From NCBI GenBank assembly GCA_963971405.1, contig OZ020485.1, forward strand, positions 5,456,001 to 5,520,000: DNA of 64,000 nt. The letters run 5' to 3'. Below are positions 33,660 through 43,100 of the stretch, in pieces. The stretch is from Psococerastis gibbosa (lineage: Eukaryota; Arthropoda; Insecta; Psocodea; Psocidae). The translations under genes were made by a program, and so were the position numbers. Below the pieces are notes generated by a model. It was not told the DNA's origin, did no database searches, and was given only the letters and a program-made list of their open reading frames with translations. Numbering within the stretch: position 1 is the first letter of the stretch; the number at the start of each line of letters is the position of its first letter.

Positions 33660-33831
33660 TGTTTTGAAGAAAGCACACAAATTTAGAACATAGTCTTTTA
33701 TTAATTACACTACAACATAACCCTACCAGGTTCTCATCTTTCACTGTTGTCCTTGTTGCCCGCCTGCGTACTCCACTCCTGCCACGGCCCTTCTTCTACT
33801 GCCACGAGCCCGCCTAATCTCACTCACAACA
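33660..33831 (-). repeat. 5' LTR of the 4.4-kb Ty3 element
   Basis: 172 bp, base-for-base identical to 29432-29603. On the minus strand it is the upstream LTR and should carry the element promoter; no TATA box stands out. Confidence 0.93.
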
Positions 33832-35300
33832 ACGGACAAACGACCAGTGCAAGTACTGAGGACACTAGGTTAAAATTTCAACAGTGCAAAGATAGCCTAG
33901 CTAATGCAACGCTGCTGTCATACATAAACCCTTCATATCCACTGGCAGTCTTCAGCGATGCCTCCGACGTAGCTGTGTTGTTGTTGAAACTCAGAAGCGC
34001 GGCGCTCTTATTTAAAAACTCCAACTTCAGATCACTGATTGTCTATTGCTATTGTTACAACAATTTGACGGACAACATTGGCAACCTATTGCGTTCTATT
34101 CGAAAAAACTTAATGGTCCTGAATTGTCATACAGCATGTATGATAAGGAACTATTGGCTATATATTCTACCATTAAACATTTCCAACCCTTATTGGAAGC
34201 TCATGAATTTTGTCTATTTACGGATCATAAACCTCTCATATTTGCGTTTCAATCTGTAAATTCAAGCAAAACTGACCGTACTAATGCACGTAAAGTACGT
34301 CAACTACAATACATATCACAATACACAACCGATATTCGACGCATCAGTGGAGTCGACAATACAGTCGCAGACACTTTGCCAAGACTGGATGTCATCACTA
34401 CCAATGTTTTGGACAATAATGAACTCGCAGACGCAGAATTCAAGTCTCTATTAGATAACCCCTGCTTCGTCTGGAAAACTCAATTTCTCCAATCAAGTAA
34501 ATTGTTGTGGTGTGATATTTCTACTTCCAACGTTCGTCCATATGTGCCAGTCATTTCATAAACAAATCTTCAATCAATTCCATAACATGGCGCATCCAGG
34601 AATTCGAACTACTGTGAAGTTAATTGCAAAGCGTTTTGTATGGCCAATCATAAACAAGGACCTTCGTTTATGGGCAAAGACCTGTGTACCTTGCCAGAAG
34701 AGCAAAGTACAGAGACATACTAAATCTCCTTATGGTGTTTTTGATGAACCAGAACAAAAAATTTAGTGTTGTGCACATCGATATTTTTGGTCCATACCCA
34801 CCATCAGCCGTTGGTTACTCTTATTGGCTCGAGGTTATTCCGATGAAAAACATCACTGCAGAAATGGTAGCAGGAAGTTTCTCCGACAACTGGATTACTC
34901 GTTTCGGAGTACCATCACTCATAGAAACCGATCGTGGAACTCAATTTGAATCCTCAACGTTTAGACACCTTAGTTAAATTTGTAATACTACAGCGTATCA
35001 TTCACAATGCAATGGGAAAGTGGAGAGAAGCCATCGCACACTAAAAGCGGCACATCGAGCTCATCAGTCATCAGATTGAATCTCAAAGTGCCCCCTTCCC
35101 CTGACAATGGGCTCTGCCCTAATTGTTCGATGACCATAAGACCCATGCCTCCAATGACTATGAAGCCCTCTGTGGGCAGTGGCCACCAGCTTTACATATG
35201 CACATTGCACAACCTTCAAGCAATAAAACAGTTTAATATTAATATCATTACATTGTAGTATTATCTATCTTTATAAAAATCAAACCACTTTCCCGCGTGA

Positions 35301-35330
35301 GTATGTATGTATGTATGTATGTATGTATGT
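35301..35330. repeat. Microsatellite (GTAT)n
   Basis: About seven GTAT units near the left end of the Helitron-like region. Confidence 0.9.
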
Positions 35331-35464
35331 GGACACTTTTTTGACTAGCCATAACTCGGGACCCACTGGCACCAGAAACTTGCGGATACACTCAAAATTT
35401 AGAGAAAAATCGGGACATGGTTTTCCTGTAGGTCCGAACCTGAAAAAGTGAACCTGATCAGGTA

Positions 35465-36260
35465 CAGGAGCGATAATCGGTTCGAAAAATCCCATAAGAA
35501 AGCATTGGAGGGTTCAACGCAATGCCTTAGCCAGACCTTTGAACCTACCTCAATTTAAATTATATCACTGCCTTCGTCCATTCTTCTTCTTTCAGGCCAT
35601 GCTATACATGATGTGATGGGGCAAGGGGTTCGACTTTGGGGGGTGGAAACGTGAGGGGGTGCGCCCAAATTTTCCGATTTTCAGCGAAAATAGGCCTTTT
35701 TGGGCTGCGTTTTTGGGGGTGTTAATATCAATTCGAAAACTTCAAACTACTTTTGTTCTTTTCCACTGTTCTTATTCTTTTCAGTCATATATTCAGTTTT
35801 GCTATGCGCCTTTTCGTTCGGGTTCAGGTGAGTTGGTAAGCAGTCCCTGTTTTGCCGAAAAACCGGTTTAAAGGGTATATTTCCAAATACATGCATAGAG
35901 TAAAAAAATTCCACAGCCTGCAATTTTCCATCGAAATTAATTTTTAATCTCTCATTACAAGCAGTATGAAATAAGCTTTAAAACGAGTATAAATACATAA
36001 TTTCAAATTCACCCCTTCCCCCCTTAATCACGAGTGGAACACAAAGTTTTTAAAAATGACTCGAAAAAAACTGCATTTCTAGCAATCCCATTTAAATTGC
36101 ATGGGTGGGTTTAAAGCAATATTTTGGGCAGATGTGGAAGGCTTATCTTAATTTAAATTATACCCATGGCTTCGTCCATTCTTCCTCTTTTAACCCATGT
36201 TAAATTTATTGTTGTGCGATGAGAGGTTAGTCTTCGGCAGGTGAAGAAGTTGCGGTGTGC
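35465..36260 (+). repeat. Helitron-region block, copy 1
   Basis: From GAGCGATAATCGGTTCG the sequence is nearly the same as at 37923-38550, including CATTGGAGGGTTCAACGCAA and GGGGTTCGACTTTGGGGGG. A diverged internal restart at about 36150 (TTCGTCCATTCTTCCTCTTT) shows the block itself is a tandem repeat of roughly 0.6 kb. Confidence 0.75.
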
Positions 36261-36693
36261 GCTCAATGATAAAGGAGCGATGGCGTCGCGTCGCGGGGGC
36301 GTGGCCTAATCAATTCGCGAACCAACACATTACTACGTAATAATGAGACATGTACCTGCAGAGACTTTGAATTAAATTATTTATTTTTATTTTTAACTTT
36401 CTTGCGTTGTTAATTATTAAAATGTAACATTAAATTTACTTATTTATTTTTATTATGAAAAATTTATGTTTCATTTAATAAATTAAGCAAGTTTTATATG
36501 AAAGATGCTTATTTGTAAACAATTGACAATCGCTGACGCTTCCAAACTAGGTCAAGGTGAAAGCACTTTCAGTTTCAGTTTACTTTACTTTCACTTTTCA
36601 GTTTCTGTTTATTTACTTTCACTTTAATTTCTAAAATTTAACTAATTGTATTCATAAAAAATATCGATATACAGTAGATAACTATTATAAACT

Positions 36694-38016
36694 ATGGCAC
36701 CAAGGAAGAGACCGTCACTGGGTAGGGCTACTTTCAATGTAAAAAGGAAGAGAGCCGCCCGAGCAAGGGAAACTGAAGAAGATCGCAACGAAGCACTCGC
36801 TCCCGATCTTGGTGCTAGGTAACTATTTCCAAAATCAGAATTTCACCAGACAGGTTGTAATAGGCTACTAGATAAGATAAGATAGATAAGATAATAGTAA
36901 ATAAATGTTAATGCAATGCAAGTGACAACATAGAAATTTTCAATAGCCATTATTGAGCCTACTACAAAAGTTGTATTTGCGGTTAGCGGGTTAGGCTAAA
37001 TTGTATGAGAATAGGCTATACTCAATTCTACCTACTGTAAATATTATTTACGCTGTATCTGGACTGCCGTCGGAAGACCTACTGTATATATCACTTAAAT
37101 TCATATTACTACGGCTATTTAACTCATCCTAGCTATTAACTTACCTACTTTATGGATTCACTATTAAATTCATATTAATACTACGGCAATTAAGCTTATT
37201 GTATGAGTGGGCCGAAAGACCCAAAATTCGTCTATTTTGAAAATAACGACAATTTTCTTTCTTTTCATAATAATATTACTTTATGGTTTCAGAAATCATG
37301 CAAGGGAGAAACGTTTGGAAAGCAAAAGAAAGTATGCTTCAACGTCTCGGGCATCGGAGACTATAGAAACCAGAGAAACACGATTGGAAGGCCTAAGAGT
37401 CCATTCTTCAACGGCTCGGGCGTCAGAGACTATAGAAACCAGAGAAGAACGTTTGAACAGCCTAAGAGTCAATGCTTCAATGGTGCGGGCTTCAGAGACT
37501 TTAGAAACAAGAGAAGAACGTTTGCAAGGCCTAAGAGTCAATGTTTCAACAGCTCGGGCTTCGGAGACAGTTGAAACCAGAGAAGAACGCTTGCAAGGCC
37601 TACGAGTCAATGCTTCAACGACTCGGGCTTCAGAGACAGTTGAAACCAGAGAAGAACGCTTGCAAGGCCTACGAGTCAATGCTTCAACAGCTCGGGCTTC
37701 GGAGACAGTTGAAACCAGAGAAGAACGCTTGCTAGGCCTACGAGTCAATGTTTCAACGACTCGGGCTTCAGAGACAGTTGAAACCAGAGAAGAACGCTTG
37801 CAAGGCCTACGAGTCAATGCTTCAACGACTCGGGCTTCAGAGACTGTTAAGCCAGAGAAGAACGTTTACAAGGCCTACGAGTCAATGCTTCAACGACTCG
37901 GGCTTCGGAGACAGTTGAAACCAGAGAGCGATAATCGGTTCGAAAAATCCCATAAGAAAGCATTGGAGGGTTCAACGCAATGCCTTAGCCAGACCTTTGA
38001 ACCTACCTCAATTTAA
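36694..38016 (+). pseudogene. Helitron-type N-terminal repeat protein, frameshifted
   Basis: Exon 1 (36694-36820) starts MAPRKRPSLGRATFNVKRKR and ends at a GT; exon 2 begins after the AG at 37291 (R-NHAREKRLESKRK). Exon 2 is a tandem array of a 69-bp, 23-residue unit of the type TREERLQGLRVNASTTRASE plus TVE, about eight copies from 37366 to 37920. Arg/Glu-rich repeats after a basic N-terminus are typical of proteins encoded by insect Helitron-like elements and their relatives. In the last unit a one-base loss (GTTAAGCCAGAG in place of GTTGAAACCAGAG-type sequence) shifts the frame, and translation then runs into the noncoding block at 37923 and stops at 38016. Helicase and Rep domains are absent. 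Confidence 0.6.
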
Positions 38017-38970
38017 ATTATATCACTGCCTTCGTCCATTCTTCCTCTTTCAGGCCATGCTATACATGATGCGATGGGGCAAGGGGTTCGACTTTGGGGG
38101 GTGGAAACGTGAGGGGGTGCGCCCAAATTCTCCGATTTTCAGCGAAAATAGGCCGCGTTTTTTCTAAAACTTCAAACTTCTTTAGTTCTTTTCCACTGTT
38201 CTTATTCTTTTCAGTCATATATTGAGTTTTGCTATGCGCCTATTCGTTCGGGCTCAGGTGAGTTGGTAAACAGTCCCTGTTTTGACGAAAAACCGGTTTA
38301 AAGGGTATATTTCCAAATACATGCATAGAGTAAAAAAAATCCACAGCATGCAATTTTTAACCGAAATTAATTTTTAATGTCTTATTAGAAGCAGTATGAG
38401 TAAAGCTTTAAAACGAGTATAAATACATAATTTCAAAATCACCCCTTCACCCCTTAAACACGAGTGGAACACAAAATTGTTAAAAAACCAGGCGAGAAAA
38501 TTAATTTCCAGCAATCCCATTTCAATTGCATGGGCGGGTTTAAAGCAATTCTTCGTTTAGGTCATGCCAAATTTGTTGTGATCAAGCAAGAGGTTCGGCT
38601 TTGGGGGGTGGAAACGTGACGGGGTGCGCCCAAATTTTTCGATTTTCAGCTAAAATAGGCTTTTTCGGCCGCGTTTTCGGAGGTTTTGATATCATTTTGA
38701 AAACTTTAAACTACTTTAGTTCTCTTCCACCTGTCTTACTCTTTCCAGAGATATATTCAGTTTAACTATCCGCCTCTTCGTTCGGGCTCAAGTGATTTGG
38801 TAAGCCATAGCCATCAGTGTTTTGGCGGAAAACAGGTCTAAAGTGTACCTACCTTTGAAATTCATGCATAGAGTAACAGGATTCCACAGCCTGACCTCTT
38901 CCACCAAAATGATTTGTTAATGTCTCACTGGAAGCAGTATGAACTAACCAATTAACCAATGTTCATATTT
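37923..38970 (+). repeat. Helitron-region block, copies 2 and 3
   Basis: Copy 2 (from 37923) duplicates 35465 onward; a third, more diverged start is seen near 38540-38620 (GGTTCGGCTTTGGGGGGTGG, CGTTTTCGGAGGTTTTGATA). Shared landmarks include GGGTGCGCCCAAAT and ACAGTCCCTGTTTTG. The copy joins the protein repeat array without a gap. Confidence 0.75.
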
Positions 38971-39009
38971 GTTAACCGCTTCGTTAGGGTTTGGGATCAT
39001 TCACATAAG

Positions 39010-39145
39010 TCATGCGAGCCCCGAAGGGGCGAGCTGCGTAATGCCAAGGGGAACCACGTTAATGCGAGGCCCCGCAGGGGCGAGCTGCCGCCCGCGGCAG
39101 GCGCAAGGGGGGCGGGGCCGCGAAGCGGTCCCAAGCTCCGCTTGT
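39010..39145 (+). repeat. GC-rich, hairpin-forming stretch
   Basis: An island of high GC in AT-rich DNA. It contains GAGCCCCGAAGGGGCGAGCT and GAGGCCCCGCAGGGGCGAGC (two related hairpins) and AAGCGG-9 nt-CCGCTT near 39123-39143. Such stretches occur toward the 3' ends of insect Helitrons; that assignment is inferred. Confidence 0.5.
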
Positions 39146-39177
39146 ATGGTATATATGACACTGACATTAAATTAACT

Positions 39178-39240
39178 TTGGTTGAAGAGGTAACCTCCTC
39201 GTTATATCCTCTAATTTCGGTTAATATTAATATCGTTTGA
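39178..39240 (+). mobile_element. SINE family C, 3' fragment
   Basis: GAAGAGGTAACCTCCTCGTTA followed by TATCCTCTAATTTCGGTTAA matches sequence at the outer ends of the family C copies at 43880 and 44964. Confidence 0.45.
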
Positions 39241-40199
39241 TTTCGTTCTTGAATTAACTCTAATACACGTTCAACAATAAGACTTCGATATTATTACGTT
39301 GCTCATATCTCTGATAGTTGGCTTATGGTTAACGAATGTCCCGTAAGGAATATTATGGCTCCCGCCGTTCCAGTTAGTATATTTCTATGGACCATTGTAT
39401 CAAATCCGGATTTTGTTAGTAAACAACTAAGCATGAATATAAATAACAAAGAATAAATACTTACTATTTATAAATAATGCATCACTGAAAGTAGGGCTCT
39501 ATAATCTATATTAGACAGGTATTGTCCCCCGTTTATTTTTAGAAATTTATCGTTGTTTATTTATTATTATTATTTAAAAAACGTGCTACAAATTAGGGAA
39601 GTGTTTAATAAAAAAAAATACTAAAACGTGTATTCGTTTTTTCAATCTTTTAATTTTCTTACAATACTTACCATATAGGAAATATGGGTTACAACATGGC
39701 GGATGACAAACTGAAAGTAAACAATGTTTAAGTAACTTCAAGTAGCACAGTTTTTGTGCTATCTATGTCAGAGAGAGGATCCGATTTGTACGTGCCGTGC
39801 ACCGAACTTATACTTCAGCAGCCTGATCGGGTCGTTTATAATACCGGTATTTATTTAATCCAATGGTAAACAAGATAATTTTATAATGGAAAGTGCTATT
39901 CAAAATTTGTTTGTTTACAGTTATAATCCTAGGGTATTTATTTAACCCCGGTATTATAAACGCCTCGATCAGACTGCAGACCATTTAATTTCAAATTTTA
40001 ATCGTACCGTAAAATAACGAAAAATATTTAGTTCACAATCTACGGCCGTATATTGGAAAACTTGTTTTGTTCTTCGTTAAAAACTAGTACAAACTTTTAG
40101 TAGAAAACGAGTCACAACACCGTAATACATTTAATTAGCCTAACAAGATGCTATGGAATAACTTATTGAACGGAATTTGAACTGCTATGAAATATTCAT
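39241..40199. other. Downstream region of PDIA3
   Basis: The first part below 40200 is presumably PDIA3 3' UTR; the minus strand has an ATTAAA near 40131-40136 as a possible polyadenylation signal. A block near 39305-39400 (CTCTGATAGTTGGCTTATGG) recurs at 55885-55980, so it is a dispersed repeat of unknown type. An imperfect inverted repeat around ATACCGGTATTTATTTAAT occurs near 39842 and 39945. Confidence 0.45.
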
Positions 40200-43100
40200 T
40201 TACAATTCCCCCTTTATTGGCTTTCCTGTTCTGTCATATCCCTTAAGTCCATCTGTGGAATGTTCAGCGATGTATTTGATAAAGTCTTTTAGCTCTCGCC
40301 CTCCCTGAAAAAAAAAGAGAAACCAATTTAGTAGTAAACAACGATTTATCTAAGGCTCCTAAGAGGATCTAATTTCATTCAGATGAATATAATCATAAAA
40401 TTTTAACAAATTGCTTGAATACTGGTCATAAATCCAGGAACAAACACGTTTATGGCTTTTTATACAAAAGTAGTTGACATATCAAACTATACATGATATT
40501 GTAGTATCGTAGGTAGGTACCACACACTGTCACCAAAAAACTTTGAAATTGGATCAGTGCTTTCAGAGGATGAGCTGAAGACGGAAATGTCTTATGTAAT
40601 GTTTGGAACAAACCTATCACAACTCTTGCTCACGAATTTTCGCCTTCTTAAATAATAATTTAATATGTAATTGTAAACATTGAGGTTTTAAAACTTGATG
40701 GAGGACAAATCGTTGACCATGGACATAAGAGAAAGAATTCTGGCCCCCCTTCAAGTAGGGGAAGAAGCATATTCACATTGGGTGGCAGGTACAGGTCCAC
40801 AGGTCATCAATTTATAGAATTATCAAGCGAAATGTGTACTGACACCCCCCCCCCCCCCCCCCCAAGCATGTGAAAGTGCAGGCCGTCCTCGTAAAACGCC
40901 AGCGAAGTACAAAAGAAAGGTGTTTTCAGTGTGTCGCGGGCATCCTTGTTGCGTATCGCAGAAAATTTTGGCTCAAGTTAAAAATTTCTGGAGCCAAAAA
41001 ATATTTAGCATACACACTAAGACTTCAGATAACTGGAAATTGCCTTAAGAGTAGCTGCCCCACAAAGAAGCCTTGTCCATCGAGGAAGAACATAAAGGCT
41101 CGGCCGAAATTCGCATTTAACCATATCGCGATATAGCGATGAATCAAATTTCAATGTGTTTGGATCGGTTGGTATGAAGGCAGTTGGAAGACCTGTTAGT
41201 AAAAAACATGATAAGAAGAATATCCGGGCAACAATGATGCATGGTGATATTTGATATGTGAACTACTTTTGTATAAAAAGCCATAAACGTGTTTGTTCCA
41301 GGATATATGACCAATGCTGTATATGGCGAACACTAGCCGCATTTAAACAAAGTGCGACATTGTTATCTAATGCTGCTGCAGTTGAAAAATAAGATGACGG
41401 TTTCCCACTTCATTTACATAAAAATCGTGTTCTGATATGTTTGTCGAAGTCACCAAGTCTGATAACAACTGTATGTTGACGTTTTCATTAACATAATAAG
41501 GAAGTAACATTCACACTCAACAGTCTGGAGGGGGGGGGGGGGGGGGCGGAATTTTTTTTTATGTCACCAATAAGGCCTACTCTATCTACCGATTGTTAAG
41601 ATACGTTAAGAGGACATGCTATGTACAAAATGAACACCCCAAAATTTGCTGTTTTTATTAAATATTGACTTTTTGTTCTATTACTAAGCTAACCTAGCGG
41701 AGTTAGGGCTGTAAAGCCCTCTCTTACACTCAACTAGGAAGGCCCGGGACCGCCTGCTTTACATGCCCTCCGAAGCATGGCCAGAAAATGTAGCAAGTGT
41801 GGGACTCGAACCAACAACCTTTCGGGTGAAAGTCTGAGTGTGTACCACTATTCTACATGTAGGCCTATTGTCTTTCTATTTTTTTTATTTAATTAACGAA
41901 GCAAGCCACTAAAGATTTGGCTCATGGAAGTTGTAGAAGACTACTTCTTGCATCATTTAATAAGAAATATTAAATATTTGGTACCTTAGTTCTTCCATAA
42001 ATACCAGAACAGACAGGACAGGACTAAAATTTCACGTATTCTGGGATTTTTGGAAGAACTACAAAACCGAAAAGTAAATATACCCGATTATATGATGCAC
42101 GAAGTAGTCTTCTACAACTTCCATGAGCCAAAATTTTAATAACTTGCTGAGTTAATTAAATAAAAAATGAAAAGTATTTAATTTTGGGTTGCCAATTTTC
42201 TACGTAGCATATCCTCTTAACCAAACAAAATAGTAAAACTGATATCGATAAGTCTCCATATTAACAATCCACGAATAAATAATAATTATCTTCCTTACCT
42301 CGTAGCGAATGGGATGACTCTTGTCGTTCTTTGGAGACCAGTACAATGTTGGGAAACCGCGTACATTGTAATCAGAAGGAACATCGTTGGTTGTAGCGTC
42401 CATCTTAACTATATCTACATCCTCCTCGTACAGTTTCTCTCCCAATTCGTCATATACAGGTGCTAGAGACTTGCAGTGACCACACCAGGGTGCGTAGAAT
42501 TCAACAAGGGCGTCACGCCCACTGTTAGTAACTATGTCATCAAAGTTCCGCGCTACACCAATTTTGACAGGCCCACTATTATCATCGGGTAAAGGCTCGG
42601 ATTTCAGGTATGGTTCCAGCTTGTCGTCACGAAGATCTTCCAAGAATTTACGGAAATTTTCAATTCTGTAATAAGAGTTAGAAAAGTACTTATTTAATAG
42701 TATGATGCAGTGAGTAGCGATTTAGCGATTAAAAAAAATAACCATTTAATTCCAAGTTGAGTGCTATATGAAGGGACTACGTGAGGAATGAAAGAGTGCT
42801 AGAGGCTATTGAAGACGTGAGTCAATTGCTACCTCATATAAAAAGTATAAGAGTGAAATGGATAGGGCATTTAATTAGACACGAAAATCTGGTACATCTG
42901 GGCATAGTGGAAGGACCCAATAGAAGAGGGCGACGGAAGTAGGAATTCATTAGCCAACTGCAGGAGGTCGCAGGAGCTCCAACGTAACAAAACTGAAGAG
43001 GAACCGAGAGAGTTAGAGGATCATATGTACAGGGACTTGCTGACAACCAATTTTAGAGACTGTGACCTCAGAAGAGAGTGTTATTAAATACACTTTACGA

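Larger units (their letters stand above)
29432..33831 (-). mobile_element. Complete Ty3-type LTR retrotransposon, 4.4 kb
   Basis: Identical 172-bp LTRs (29432-29603 and 33660-33831) with TG...CA ends flank one long minus-strand gag-pol frame. The target site ACGGA is duplicated at 29427-29431 and 33832-33836. A TGG-starting primer-binding-site candidate lies immediately inside the 5' LTR (33659 downward), and a purine tract (AGAAAAGAAGGA, complement of 29604-29615) precedes the 3' LTR. No env-like frame. LTR identity and the intact frame indicate a very recent, possibly still mobile copy. It is inserted in the older Ty3 relic at 28290-35255, in the opposite orientation. Confidence 0.95.
28290..35255 (+). 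mobile_element. Degenerate Ty3-type retrotransposon pol, interrupted by two insertions
   Basis: Plus-strand pieces of one Ty3-like pol are collinear. At 28290-28480 are reverse-transcriptase remnants ([20 protein letters not shown], then LDDVLIASSDE with an internal deletion). At 29206-29431 comes the region after the RT catalytic site (LRTFLGMLNFYRPYLPNAAT). At 33832-34560 is RNase H (SDASDVAV, WQPIAFYSKKLNG, YDKELLAIY, TDHKPLIFAFQ). At 34500-34980 is integrase (HPGIRTTVKLIAKR, CVPCQKSK, HIDIFGPYP, ETDRGTQFES). Frameshifts and stops break it throughout. It belongs to the same lineage as the element at 61330-64000. The LTRs were not found. The LINE at 28493-29192 and the LTR element at 29432-33831 are inserted in it. 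Confidence 0.85.
35262..39160 (+). mobile_element. Helitron-like region, rearranged
   Basis: The region begins near TCTATCTTTATAAAAATCAA (35263), resembling the TC-start of insect Helitrons, followed by a (GTAT)n tract at 35301-35330. It contains the first two exons of a Helitron-type N-terminal protein (36694-38016), repeated copies of one noncoding block (35465-36260, 37923-38970), and a GC-rich hairpin-forming stretch at 39010-39145. No Rep or helicase domain is present and no clear CTRR terminus was found, so both ends are provisional. Confidence 0.45.

Noticed and set aside
37296-37817. Long minus-strand open frame opposite the 69-bp repeats
   Set aside because: It is the mirror of the repeat array; the plus-strand frame has a spliced basic N-terminus and family resemblance, the minus frame has none.
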